From Enhydrobacter sp. (GTDB lineage Bacteria; Pseudomonadota; Alphaproteobacteria; Reyranellales; Reyranellaceae), in contig NZ_CP126889.1 of NCBI RefSeq assembly GCF_030246845.1, forward strand, positions 1,054,001-1,118,000: a DNA stretch of 64,000 nt, read 5' to 3'. Below, one piece after another: positions 25,128 through 36,566 of this stretch (positions are counted from its first letter, which is position 1; every line of letters starts with the position of its first letter). The notes beneath the pieces are model-generated. The model ran no database searches, was not told the origin of the DNA, and was given only the letters and a program-made list of their open reading frames with translations. The position numbers were made by a program, and so were the translations under genes.

Positions 25128-25817
25128 TGCCGGTTCTTTCCCACGGGCACTGAAGCGTCCGTGATGCTTTCCCTAAGCAGCCCCCGCCACAGATCCCCGC
25201 GGCATCTTTTCCGCCGCCTTCGCCCGCCGCACTGTCGACATCTGCGTCGACGCCGCCCGGCGACTGCTCGCGAGAAGGCGGTGAAGGGCAACTTCGCTTC
25301 GCAGGAGACGCTCGACGGTTAGCGGGCCTTCCGGCCGCAAAGCGCTGGCCTTGTGCCGCGACATCATGAGTTCGATTGGCTTTTTCACGTATTTCCTTTG
25401 CAGCGAGCGCATCGGGACGACGAACGGGCCCTCAACGAAGCCGGTCGGTCCTGGAAAGATCGTTGGGGACCCGCTGAAAGGGCGGGATCGTCGAGCGACG
25501 CTACTTGATAGATGGGCCCGCCGCTCCAAGGTTGTAAGGGGGAGAATGGCCTATTTCTTTCCGGGCGCAGAGACTCCTCCGATCATTTCTGGGCGGGAAT
25601 GCCCTGTACAAGCACCCATGACCTGGAAAGGACGGATTGCCGGCGCGCTCGGCTTCGGAACCGTGCCGTTTGCCCTACATCGATCGGATGCGGACCTGGC
25701 GAAGGCGGCCATCCGGGGAGCCAAGGCCGACGACGGCGCCACCTGCGAAGACTTCGCCTGCGCCGCGATTCGGCGATGCTCGACAAGGCTCTGGAAGCTT
25801 TCCGGCTAGATAAGGGT
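25128..25817. other. No confirmed gene; possible small minus-strand frame
   Basis: A minus-strand frame from about 25412 to 25173 (SLQRKYVKKPIELMMSRHKA near the start) and a plus-strand frame ending at 25809 are open, but neither has a convincing start, family or conserved neighbour. Treated as undetermined. Confidence 0.3.
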
Positions 25818-26272
25818 TTACGCGGCCGCCCGCGCGGCCTCGCGGAAGCTGGCCAGCCGCCGCCTCGTCCCTCAGGGTGAGCCACGGCGCGCGCAGCCCG
25901 CCCCACAGGCTGAGGGCTTGATCGGCCACAGCGCCTGCACAGCCCTGTGCGCCGCGGCGAGCCGGTAGCTCGGCACGCGCGTGTTGAGATGGTGGACGGT
26001 GGTGGAAGCTGATGTTGCCGGTCAGCCAGTGCAACAGACGCAGCGTGCCGAATCAGGACGACGCCTCCATCGACGCCACGGTGGGATCCCAGTCGGAGCG
26101 CCGCGCCCAGCGTGCGGTCTCGAAGCGGTGCTACAGCGAGAACAGCCAGACGCCCAAAATCGAGGCGACGACCATGACCGAGAGATGGATCGTGGACGGG
26201 ATGCGGTCGTGCATCCGACGGAAGGAAGGCCTCGGCAAGAACTTGCAGCGAAGTCCCAGTAGGAAGGTCCAT
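25818..26272 (-). pseudogene. Fatty acid desaturase, C-terminal relic
   Basis: On the minus strand: HLSVMVVASILGVWLFSL, a stop, HRFETARWARRSDWDPTVAS, a second stop, then LHWLTGNISFHH (the conserved His-box region of membrane desaturases). After a frameshift comes LSLWGGLRAPWLTLRDEAA and an ending resembling SFREAARAAA-stop at 25818. Two internal stops and at least two frame changes show it is dead. The first two thirds of the gene are missing. Confidence 0.7.
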
Positions 26273-26620
26273 GATGACCGAATGCTTTACAATCCAGTCA
26301 ATGTCGTTGCGGCAGGTCGCTCACGAAAAAGCTTTTCGACGCTGGTGGAACCTGTCACTCGGCAAGGAGATGCCGCTCGCCGTGGCACTTCTCGTCAGCA
26401 TCGGGGTGAGCATCGGCTCCTCGGCATTGGACTTGATGGCTTTGTGTAGAGCGGCAGAGCCTGGGGGCTCAGGATTCCCTGCCCGGGCCAGGGACTAAGT
26501 CGCTACCTCACGCGGAAGGGTCAATATATGTTCTGTCGGAGCGCTCCCGCGGCGGCGCCTCAATGCGGGTCGAGCTCAATCAGCTCGCCGGTCGTGTAGG
26601 GCCGACGTTTGAGCCGCGCT
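26273..26620. other. No confirmed gene
   Basis: An open frame at 26271-26498 has a hydrophobic centre (AVALLVSIGVSIGSSALDLM), but its start lies within the desaturase relic boundary and no family was recognised. Confidence 0.3.
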
Positions 26621-26697
26621 GTCTGCAGCGATGTCCAGTGCTTTCGGCCGGGACTGGGGGGAAATAGAACTGACCTTGCCCCTCACAATGGGGCGTA
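26621..26697 (+). promoter_or_regulatory. Conserved upstream block, copy 4 (divergent)
   Basis: GCGATGTCC, 42 bases, then CCCCTCACAATGGG, with GGAAATAGA where the others have GATATATA. It is less similar in sequence, but every landmark keeps its spacing, and CACAAT is 89 bases before the CsbD-like start at 26779. Confidence 0.5.
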
Positions 26698-26778
26698 TCG
26701 GCACCATCTGCCGGGAGGGCATTCGAGCGACGATCGTTCGACGCACGACACCGGCGACCTGAGGACAAGGAGAAAAGC

Positions 26779-27003
26779 ATGACAACGGGCACAAGCAGCC
26801 ATTCGTCCACAATGAATCCAGACCGGGAGGATGTTCTCAATGAGATCGCCCGGAAGTGGACTAAATTCTCCAAGCGGGACCTGACCAACATCACCACCAA
26901 CGATCAGCTCATCGGCGAGATCGTGAAGAAGTACAACATCAAGAAGGAGGCTGCCCAGCGCGAGGTCGACATCCTGATGGACGGACGCAACCTCTCTCCC
27001 TGA
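26779..27003 (+). CDS. CsbD-like small protein, copy 4 (divergent)
   Basis: 74 residues; VLNEIARKWTKFSKRDLTNI and QLIGEIVKKYNIKKEAAQRE. It keeps the W-KF-S-DL, I-N-D-LI and Y-I-KEAA pattern, and is the closest of the four to textbook CsbD. The ATG follows AAGGAG with six bases between. It is followed by a PAG-Y-EEE gene and then groESL, so it may be part of a stress locus. Confidence 0.72.
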   Translation: MTTGTSSHSSTMNPDREDVLNEIARKWTKFSKRDLTNITTNDQLIGEIVKKYNIKKEAAQREVDILMDGRNLSP

Positions 27004-27223
27004 GAGAAACCGGCGCGTCAAAAAACAGGACGTCCACTCCTATCTCATCGGGACCGGCGGGGCGATGAGCTGACGGCCACACTCAAGGACAGCGGCGACG
27101 GCGAGGAGAACGATAAAGGTCTGGCAAGAAGCGCCGCACACCCTGGCTCATGGACGGATTCGACCTCATCTGTGGCGAGCTAGGTCTCGACGCTGCCTGC
27201 CCTGTCTGGAGATGGAGCCCATA

Positions 27224-29634
<2,411 letters not shown>

Positions 29635-29706
29635 GCCCGGCGCTTCTTGTCCTCGCGGGCAGAGCAGTATCCCACGCCCGCGACGACAGGTGGAACAGGA
29701 GGCCTC

Positions 29707-30171
29707 ATGACCTTGCGTCCGGAATACTCCCTCGGTCACTCTCCGTATAACGCGTTTCTGTTCGCCGCCATCGGTGAGGAACAGGTCGGCGGGCCGCTTA
29801 CGGTTCTTTCCGCGTTGACGCGGCTGGGCTTCGACCCGTGGCAGGAAGCCGCCCGATTGGCGGGCCTGCCCCGAGAGACAGCGGCTCGGGTCTTCGCCGT
29901 GACGATTGCGATGCTTCCCGAAGGAGACTGGAAGGCATCGGAATCGGAGGCCATCGCCGCGCGTCTGGTAAACTGGCTGCCGGGGCAAGTCCCGCAGGCC
30001 ATTCCCCTACTGCAAGGCGAATATGTCGACAACAAGAGAACGAAGTTAAGAATTGCGACAGCGCTGGCCTGGGGCGTGCTTGCCGCCGCCCTGCTCTTTT
30101 TTACCCTGCATCTCTTCAGCAAAAACAATTTCGCATTTGGCCACGAGGCCGGCGTGTCGATACATGGTTAG
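29707..30171 (+). CDS. Membrane protein of the groESL locus
   Basis: 154 residues; AGGAGG four bases before the ATG. A soluble N-terminal part (SPYNAFLFAAIGEEQVGGPL, LSALTRLGFDPWQEAARLAG) is followed by one membrane helix near the C-terminus (ATALAWGVLAAALLFFTLHL). The N-terminal half reads like a helical scaffold. It starts 72 bases after groEL and probably belongs to its operon. No name can be given. Confidence 0.65.
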   Translation: MTLRPEYSLGHSPYNAFLFAAIGEEQVGGPLTVLSALTRLGFDPWQEAARLAGLPRETAARVFAVTIAMLPEGDWKASESEAIAARLVNWLPGQVPQAIPLLQGEYVDNKRTKLRIATALAWGVLAAALLFFTLHLFSKNNFAFGHEAGVSIHG

Positions 30172-30648
30172 AGGGCCGTCAGTCACTTGTCCCCAGCAAC
30201 GTCGAAATTTAGGAAAGACGAAGAGAGAAAGTAGACGCCGTCCCGCTATTGACCGCCCCGGTGCTATTAACGTGGTGCACCGTCGTGACATCTTTGGAGT
30301 CATCACGGACGATCGTTTCTTCCCTTCACCGCAGCTGGCCTTCCATGCCGCCGAAAAAGTGGCGGCCGACTCGGCATCGGATGGCGATTTAGCCAGTATC
30401 CCGCCGCGCGGCAAACGATGCTTTTCGCTAACATCGATCCGCTTCCGAACACTGTGCTGCCGCCATGGAATGGCATCCGGTCATGAGTGGAGAGCCGACG
30501 GCTACGAGCAGATGATGATAGGGCATTCTCAGGTCCTTGACATCAGATTGCAGCCATCTTCCGAGTGAGCGTACGCCCGTCAGGGACCCGCCAAAGCCAG
30601 TGCCGTCCGCATGAATGACGGCCCCGCTTGCATTGCCCGGATCAGGCT
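30172..30648. other. No recognisable gene
   Basis: About 480 bases between the groESL locus and the IS701-type element. Open frames look like chance. Confidence 0.4.
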
Positions 30649-30652
30649 CTAG

Positions 30653-32177
30653 TCTTACTGAGTCAGAAAGCCACAGGGCGTGCGCGGCGGAGATTGGCGT
30701 AGCTTTTGGCGATTCGTTCAGGAAGGAGAGCTTGAATGGATCGCCGGTCAGCGGGCAGCGAGGCGCGATTTGCAGCCTACGTTGATGATCTTGTTGGGGT
30801 GATCGGTCACGCGGACCGTGCCAAGCCGCTGCGGGACTACTGCACGGGGCTGTTGATGCCCTGCGAGCGCAAGAGTGTGGAGCCGCTGGCGGCGGTGACT
30901 GCGCCGGAGCGGACGGCAGCGCAGCATCAGTCGCTTTTGCATTTTGTCGGCGAGGGCGGCTGGTCGGACGAGAAGGTCCTGGCCAAGGTGCGGACCATAG
31001 TGCTGCCCGTGATCGAGCGTGCGGGACCGATCGAGGCCTGGATCATCGATGACACGAGCTTTCCCAAGAAGGGCATGCACTCGGTGGGAGTGGCGCGGCA
31101 GTATTGCGGACAACTTGGCAAGCAGGACAATTGCCAAGTCGCCGTATCATTGTCGCTGGCCAACGCCCATGCCAGCCTGCCGGTGGCTTATCGGCTTTAC
31201 CTGCCGGAGGCCTGGGCCGGCGATCCCGTGCGTCGCAAGAAGGCGGGCGTGCCGACAGAGATCGGCTTTCAGACCAAGATCGAGATCGCGCTCGATCAGA
31301 TTCGTGCGGCCTGCGCGGCGGGCTTGCCACGCGGAGCGGTGCTGATGGATGCGGGCTACGGTACCCACATCGCGCTGCGCACGGCTCTCAGGGCGCTCGA
31401 GCTGTCCTATGTTGCCGGCATTCTGTCGAGCACCACGGTATGGGCGCCGGGCACGAGTCCTCTGCCGCCCAAGCCTTATGTGCCTGGCCGCGGACGGCCC
31501 ACCAAGCGGCTGCGCCGCGATGCCGAGCACCGACCGGTCAAGGTCAGGGACCTGGCCTTCGGCCTTCCGACCAAGGCCTGGAAAACGATCACCTGGCGCG
31601 AAGGCACGAATGTGCCGCTCAAATCGCGCTTTGCCCGGCTGCGCATTCGCATCGCCCATCGGGACTTCAATCGCAGCGAGCCCTGGCCGGAAGAATGGCT
31701 TCTGATCGAATGGCCCAAAGGCGAGAAGGAGCCGACCAAATACTGGCTCTCGAGCCTGCCTTCCGACATCGGCTTTGCCCGTCTCGTCGAGCTCGCCAAG
31801 CTGCGCTGGCGCATCGAGCGTGACTACCAGGACCTCAAGCAGGAAGTCGGCCTCGGGCATTTTGAAGGGCGAGGCTGGCGCGGCTTCCACCATCACGCCA
31901 CGCTCTGCATCGCCGCTTACGGATACCTGATCTCCGAGCGGGAGACGATTCCCCCCTCAGGACTGCGTTCCTCCACGGCTTTCCAAGCGCCTCGCCTTCC
32001 CGACAATTATCGACCCCGCGGATCCGCCGCTTAGAACCGAGCGTCACATTCCCAACTCGATCACGACCTTGCGGCGAAGACTGGCCGCAGCGATTGTCCG
32101 GCGCCTCGTACGATGTCCGTGCTGCGCAATAACCATCAAACAAACATCAACGACCCGGAACTTGTGACGCAGTAAGA
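30653..32177 (+). mobile_element. Complete IS701-family insertion sequence, 1525 bp
   Basis: Ends read TCTTACTGAGTCAGAA at the left and, inverted, TCTTACTGCGTCACAA at the right (two mismatches in 16). Both are flanked by CTAG (30649-30652 and 32178-32181), the four-base duplication of YTAR type expected of IS701. It carries one intact transposase gene. The right end lies only five bases (after the CTAG) from the GTG start of the exoD-like gene. Confidence 0.88.
30736..32034 (+). CDS. IS701-family transposase
   Basis: 432 residues, uninterrupted. DDE residues: WIIDDTSFPKKGMHSVGVAR (D), AVLMDAGYGTHIAL (D) and LRWRIERDYQDLKQEVGLGH (E). GGAGAG lies upstream of the ATG. Catalyses movement of the element at 30653-32177; presumably active. 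Confidence 0.9.
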   Translation: MDRRSAGSEARFAAYVDDLVGVIGHADRAKPLRDYCTGLLMPCERKSVEPLAAVTAPERTAAQHQSLLHFVGEGGWSDEKVLAKVRTIVLPVIERAGPIEAWIIDDTSFPKKGMHSVGVARQYCGQLGKQDNCQVAVSLSLANAHASLPVAYRLYLPEAWAGDPVRRKKAGVPTEIGFQTKIEIALDQIRAACAAGLPRGAVLMDAGYGTHIALRTALRALELSYVAGILSSTTVWAPGTSPLPPKPYVPGRGRPTKRLRRDAEHRPVKVRDLAFGLPTKAWKTITWREGTNVPLKSRFARLRIRIAHRDFNRSEPWPEEWLLIEWPKGEKEPTKYWLSSLPSDIGFARLVELAKLRWRIERDYQDLKQEVGLGHFEGRGWRGFHHHATLCIAAYGYLISERETIPPSGLRSSTAFQAPRLPDNYRPRGSAA

Positions 32178-32185
32178 CTAGAACC

Positions 32186-32845
32186 GTGGCTCCCCAGACT
32201 GAGCAAAGTGCTTGCTTCAGAACCGTGGCCCAGGATCGCGCTGAATCATCAGTCTTCCTCCCGACGTCGGTCCATCTCGCGAGGATACTGGACCGGGCCG
32301 AACAACCACGCGTCTCGGTCGGCTGGCTGATGCAGCAGCTTGGGGAGCGTTCGTTCGGCCTGACCCTCTTTATGATGGCCGTTATCGCGTTCATTCCCGG
32401 CGCCTCCACCGTCATGGGCGTGCTGATTGCCTGGCCCGCGGTCCAGATGATGCTCGGTCACGACGTCGCCGCTCTGCCGCGCCTGATTGTGCGCAAGCAA
32501 ATCGGCGTCGAGAGGCTGGCGCGGATCATTGGCATCGTCGCACCTCGGCTCGAGTGGATCGAACGGCTGGTGCGCCCGCGCTGGCGCACTCCCTTCGAAA
32601 CCACCAAACGGCTGACGGGCGCCGTGATGCTCCTGTTGGGCCTCTCGTTGATCTCCCCTGTGCCTTTCAGCCACATCCTTCCGGCGCTGGTCATCATGCT
32701 GCTGGCGTTGGCCTACCTGGAAGAGGATGGGGTCGCGCTCGTGGTCGCCCTGATTGCCGCGCTCGCCTCGCTTGCGGCCACCGGGGCGATGCTGTGGGGC
32801 ACGGTGGAAACCATCGACTGGATCGATCCCGCGACACCAGGCTGA
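32186..32845 (+). CDS. exoD: ExoD-family membrane protein
   Basis: 219 residues with GTG at 32186. The ExoD core MQQLGERSFGLTLFMMAVIA, IPGASTVMGVLIAWPAVQMM and further helices (LTGAVMLLLGLSLISPVPFS, LPALVIMLLALAYLEEDGV) give about four or five membrane spans. ExoD is linked to exopolysaccharide synthesis in rhizobia. The IS701 right end is immediately upstream, so the native promoter, and perhaps the native start, has been separated; an internal ATG is possible. Convergent with the transglutaminase gene. Confidence 0.75.
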   Translation: MAPQTEQSACFRTVAQDRAESSVFLPTSVHLARILDRAEQPRVSVGWLMQQLGERSFGLTLFMMAVIAFIPGASTVMGVLIAWPAVQMMLGHDVAALPRLIVRKQIGVERLARIIGIVAPRLEWIERLVRPRWRTPFETTKRLTGAVMLLLGLSLISPVPFSHILPALVIMLLALAYLEEDGVALVVALIAALASLAATGAMLWGTVETIDWIDPATPG

Positions 32846-32864
32846 AGCACGCTCGGCACTCGCG

Positions 32865-33731
32865 TTAGGACGTCACCTGAACCTCGACCGACATACCCTG
32901 GTAGGCATCGCTTGTGCCGACAAATGTCCCGGTCATCGGCATCACCTGGTCGATGATGCGGCCGACCGCGACCGGAATAAGATCATGGCCGCCGACCGCG
33001 CGGTTGGTCGGATCAAAGGTGATCCAGCCTGCGCCCGGCAGGAATATCTCCGCCCAGGCATGCGTCGAGCCTCCCTCGGAGGTGGCGGCAGCGAGCGGGC
33101 GATCGGGATTGTACAGGTAGCCCGAGATCAGGCGCGCTCCGAAACCCAAGGTGCGTGCCGCCTCGGCAAACAGCACGGCGATATCGCGGCACGACCCCCA
33201 ACCGCGGCCGAGCGTCTGCACCGGAGATTGGGTGCCCTCTTGGTCGCGACTTTGGTAGGAGATCGCTGCCGCGACGCCAGCAGCCAGGTCCTTCAGAAGC
33301 GCCAGCGTATCGGTCCCCTGGCTGCGCACGAAGCCCCGCGCCCAATCAGCCAGCCTCGCCGGCGGATCGGGATAATGCGGCTGCGCCAGCGCGCCGAGGT
33401 CGGTCCTCTCGTCGTCGGAATAGTCGAACGGATAGCGGATGGCCGAGGCCGCGATATCGAACACCGGCCACGGCCCGGCGGCGAGCTCGACGACGGCCAG
33501 GCTTTCGATCGTCAGCTGCTCGGTCAGATCGGAGAAATTCGCCGTGGCGACAGCGTTGCTGAATACGTCATTGGTCCATGACAGCGTTGCCGCAGGCAAC
33601 ATGTCGAGCTGGGAGGAAAGCAGACGCAGGTCGTGGCCTTCGCGTGGCCGCAACATTAAGCGGTGCGGCCCCAGCTGCACCAGCTCGCGATAACGATAGG
33701 TCGTCTTGTGGCGGATGCTGAGCACGGTCAT
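32865..33731 (-). CDS. Transglutaminase-like protein, intact
   Basis: 288 residues; ATG at 33731 after GGAG. An N-terminal bacterial transglutaminase-associated domain (VLSIRHKTTYRYRELVQLGP, RLMLRPREGHDLRLLSSQ), then the cysteine-protease-like core with GWGSCRDIAVLF (Cys), STHAWAEIFLPGAGWITFDP (His, Asp) and VGGHDLIPVAVGR. The truncated relative is at 21906-22608. Such proteins often act in peptide or envelope processing; the substrate is unknown. No signal peptide. Confidence 0.85.
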   Translation of the reverse strand: MTVLSIRHKTTYRYRELVQLGPHRLMLRPREGHDLRLLSSQLDMLPAATLSWTNDVFSNAVATANFSDLTEQLTIESLAVVELAAGPWPVFDIAASAIRYPFDYSDDERTDLGALAQPHYPDPPARLADWARGFVRSQGTDTLALLKDLAAGVAAAISYQSRDQEGTQSPVQTLGRGWGSCRDIAVLFAEAARTLGFGARLISGYLYNPDRPLAAATSEGGSTHAWAEIFLPGAGWITFDPTNRAVGGHDLIPVAVGRIIDQVMPMTGTFVGTSDAYQGMSVEVQVTS

Positions 33732-34026
33732 TGGAGACTCCCGGCGGCAACTCGAGGCCCGGGCTGCGGAGTCGGGCGCCTGCTGATCCCGACTGCGAAC
33801 TCGTGCAGCTTGGCCACGCCAAGCCGGACCTCGTGGCGTGAGGACCATGAACGGACGGTCCGCCTGAGTCACGTCCAGGCTGGCAGTCCCTCCCGAGTTC
33901 CATCAGCTCGCCACTGGACGTGCGCCCACCTGTACCGTGTACGGATCTTTTAGCATCGCAAACCAAGCGTCGGCTTGCGATGGCTGAGAGGTCCGTGCAC
34001 TCCCGCCCCAATTCGCGAGGTCACCG

Positions 34027-34117
34027 ATGCGCGGCTGGCTCGCCCCGCCCGTTCTGTTTCCGCTTTTTTCTCATCCTGTTGATCGTCGGCTACGCAATCC
34101 TGCGGGCGCCGACATGA
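34027..34117 (+). pseudogene. Small membrane peptide upstream of WIQGG copy 3, one-base insertion
   Basis: ATGCGCGGCTGGCTC begins a frame like WLAPPVLFPLF. A run of six T carries one extra base, after which FLILLIVGYAILRAPT-stop follows in the shifted frame. Removing one T restores a 30-residue relative of the peptide at 24410. The stop TGA is 31 bases before the WIQGG start. Confidence 0.6.
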
Positions 34118-34148
34118 CGGCCGCACGCCGGCCGTGAAAGGATCTGCC

Positions 34149-34511
34149 ATGCAAGTTCCAGCCAACACAAGGCCCATTCTATGGGGTGCCGTCGGCGGCG
34201 CCGTGCTCTGTGCGATCGTCGGCTTCACCTGGGGAGGCTGAGTGACTGGTGGCAGTGCCCGCCAGCAGGCGGTTGGCTCGGCCCGCGACGCTGTCGTCGC
34301 GGTACTGGCGCCGATCTGCGCCGAACGGTTCCGCGCCCAGGCCGACGGCGCGGCGCAGGTTGCGGCGCTCGCCAAGTCGAGTTCATGGGAGCGCGGCGCG
34401 ATCGTCGAAAAGAGCCGGTTTGCACTCATGCCCGGCAGCAAGACGACCGATTCCGACGTGGCACGCGCCTGTGGAGGGATGCTGGCGACTCCAGCAGCTA
34501 CCAAAAGCTGA
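34149..34511 (+). pseudogene. WIQGG-type small membrane protein, copy 3, stop at the membrane/soluble junction
   Basis: ATG at 34149 after AAGGAT. ANTRPILWGAVGGAVLCAIV and GFTWGG, then TGA at 34239-34241 where copy 1 has TGG (Trp). The next codon is GTG, and 89 residues continue without further damage (LAPICAERFRAQADG, SSWERGAIVEKSRFALMPGS, DSDVARACGGML). A single G-to-A change explains it. The TGA-GTG junction would allow reinitiation, making a 30-residue anchor and an 89-residue soluble protein, the same division left by the frameshift in copy 2. Confidence 0.65.
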
Positions 34512-35082
34512 CGCTGCTCCGGACGGAGCGGCCTCGGCGCCCGGCGCCGCCGCTAAATGGCTATCCCGCGCTGTGGGGTTGGCCACCTTTTGGCGGTCGC
34601 TGCTCGGAGGCTTTCCCTTCCCAGATCCGCGGCAGGCAATCCCTGTTCCCAGACTTGGGATTCCCTGTTCGAAATCTCCCCGCAAGTGCCAGAAAGGCCC
34701 GGAAAATCGACCTCGGAGTAGGTTCGTGTGGGCTAGGACACCTACGATTCGATGGAATTCCCTGCTATTTTCCCTGTTACGGGCAACGGCGCCGGAGAAT
34801 AGTTCGTGGCAGACTGCGCCCACCGCCAATCCACTCTCGGAAATGCCACGACACGATGGAGCGGGTACGCGAGGTCAGAAGCCTCGTCATGGACATCCTC
34901 TCCGACTGCAACGACAACGACGACCCGCTCCATCGGGTCGACTGTCACCCGACCGTTTGGCGGCCGTGATCCGCGAAGTCGAGTGCCACTGATCAAGATG
35001 CGGTCTCGTCGGGAGAGCTGAGCAGGCCGGATGCTAGTCCGCCTCCAACGTTCGCCTGAGTTGCTAATCTGATAGTTGATCG
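34512..35082. other. No recognisable gene; dispersed-repeat-like sequence
   Basis: Around 34640-34800 motifs such as ATTCCCTGTT and AATTCCCTGCTATTTTCCCT recur in the style of short dispersed repeats seen in rhizobial intergenic DNA. No gene is supported. Confidence 0.3.
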
Positions 35083-35090
35083 CGCGCCGG

Positions 35091-36518
35091 GGTCGTGTCC
35101 CGGATGGTGGTGTAGCTGGGGAGAGCAAGGCCGCGAGCGAGCGCGCTGTTTGATGGCGCCGTAGCGAGGGAGCGGCCTTGCGGGGGTCACCGGCGATTTC
35201 CGGTTAGGGTTTGGTTGCGAGCTCCAACCTGCACGCGAGGAACCACCGATGACCGAAGAGATGATGGACCTGCGTTCGCTTGTCGAGAAGGCCCCTGACG
35301 CTGACGTTCTGCGCGAGATGATCGCCTTTGCTGCCGAGCGCCTGATGGAGATCGAGGTCGGTGCGCTGACCGGCGCCGCCCATGGCGAGAAGAGCGCCAC
35401 GCGACTGGCCCAGCGCAACGGCTATCGCGACCGGGATTGGGAGACGCGGGCCGGCACGGTGGAGCTGCGCATCCCCAAGCTGCGCCGCGGCAGCTACTTC
35501 CCCAGCTTCCTCGAGCCGCGCCGCATGGCCGAGAAGGCCCTGACCGCGGTGATCCAGGAGGCCTACATCCAAGGCGTCTCCACCCGATCGGTCGACGACC
35601 TGGTCAAGGCCTTGGGCATGAGCGGCATCTCCAAGAGCCAGGTCAGCCGGCTGTGCGAGGAGATCGACCAGCGGGTGAAGGCCTTCCTCGACCGGCCGAT
35701 CGAGGGCGACTGGCCCTATCTGTGGATCGACGCCACCTACGTGAAGGTGCGCCAGGCCGGCCGCATCGTCTCGGTCGCCGTCATCGTCGCCGTCGGCGTC
35801 AACGCCGACGGCCGGCGCGAGGTGCTGGGCATGGATATCGGCCCGTCCGAAGCCGAGACCTTCTGGACGGCGTTCCTCAGGAAGCTGACGCGCCGCGGCT
35901 TGCGCGGCGTCAAGCTGGTCATCTCCGACGCCCATGAAGGTATCAAGGCAGCGATCTCCAAGATCCTCACCGCCACCTGGCAGCGCTGCCGCGTCCACTT
36001 CATGCGCAACGCCTTGGCGCATGCCGGCCGAAGCGGACGCCGCGTGGTCTCGGCCTTCATCGCCACCGCCTTCGCCCAGGACGATGCCGAGCAGGCGCGT
36101 GCGCAGTGGCGGCGTGTCGCCGATCAGCTCCGACCCAAGGTCCCCAAGCTGGCTACCCTGATGGACGAGGCAGAGCCCGATGTGCTCGCCTACATGAGCT
36201 TCCCGGCACAGCACCGGGTCAAGCTGCACTCGATCAACCCCCTGGAGCGCCTCAACGGCGAGATCAAGCGCCGCACCGAGGTCGTCGGCATCTTCCCCAA
36301 TGAAGCGGCCATCGTTCGACTCGTCGGGGCCATCCTGCTCGAGCAGAACGACGAGTGGGCCGTCCAGCGCTCCCGCTACATCACGCTGGAAAGCATCGCC
36401 CCCGTAAGCGATGATCCTCTCGTCGGGCTGCCTGCTGTGGCTGCCTGATCGATCCGGCTCACGCCGAAGATCGCTGTGCTGACTCAGCGCCAGCTACACC
36501 ACGTCTCGGGGCACGATC
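35091..36518 (+). mobile_element. Complete IS256-family insertion sequence, about 1428 bp
   Basis: The left end GGTCGTGTCCCGGATGGTGG continues into GTGTAGCTGG; the inverted right end reads GATCGTGCCCCGAGACGTGG then TGTAGCTGG, an imperfect inverted repeat of about 29 bases. It is flanked by CGCGCCGG at 35083-35090 and 36519-36526 (the match extends to CGCGCCGGGG), fitting the 8-9 base duplication of IS256. It carries one intact transposase. The right end is 48 bases before mrr. Confidence 0.85.
35249..36448 (+). CDS. IS256-family (mutator-type) transposase
   Basis: 399 residues, complete. [20 protein letters not shown], then [34 protein letters not shown] (first D), [17 protein letters not shown] (second D), [11 protein letters not shown] (mutator signature) and [20 protein letters not shown] (E). 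No lesion, so the element could be active. Confidence 0.93.
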   Translation: MTEEMMDLRSLVEKAPDADVLREMIAFAAERLMEIEVGALTGAAHGEKSATRLAQRNGYRDRDWETRAGTVELRIPKLRRGSYFPSFLEPRRMAEKALTAVIQEAYIQGVSTRSVDDLVKALGMSGISKSQVSRLCEEIDQRVKAFLDRPIEGDWPYLWIDATYVKVRQAGRIVSVAVIVAVGVNADGRREVLGMDIGPSEAETFWTAFLRKLTRRGLRGVKLVISDAHEGIKAAISKILTATWQRCRVHFMRNALAHAGRSGRRVVSAFIATAFAQDDAEQARAQWRRVADQLRPKVPKLATLMDEAEPDVLAYMSFPAQHRVKLHSINPLERLNGEIKRRTEVVGIFPNEAAIVRLVGAILLEQNDEWAVQRSRYITLESIAPVSDDPLVGLPAVAA

Positions 36519-36566
36519 CGCGCCGGGGACTGGCCGATCCTTGCATGGTCACGGAGAGGAAGCGCC

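Noticed and set aside
34512..35082. Coding frames in the gap before IS256
   Set aside because: No start signal or family, and the content resembles intergenic repeat sequence.
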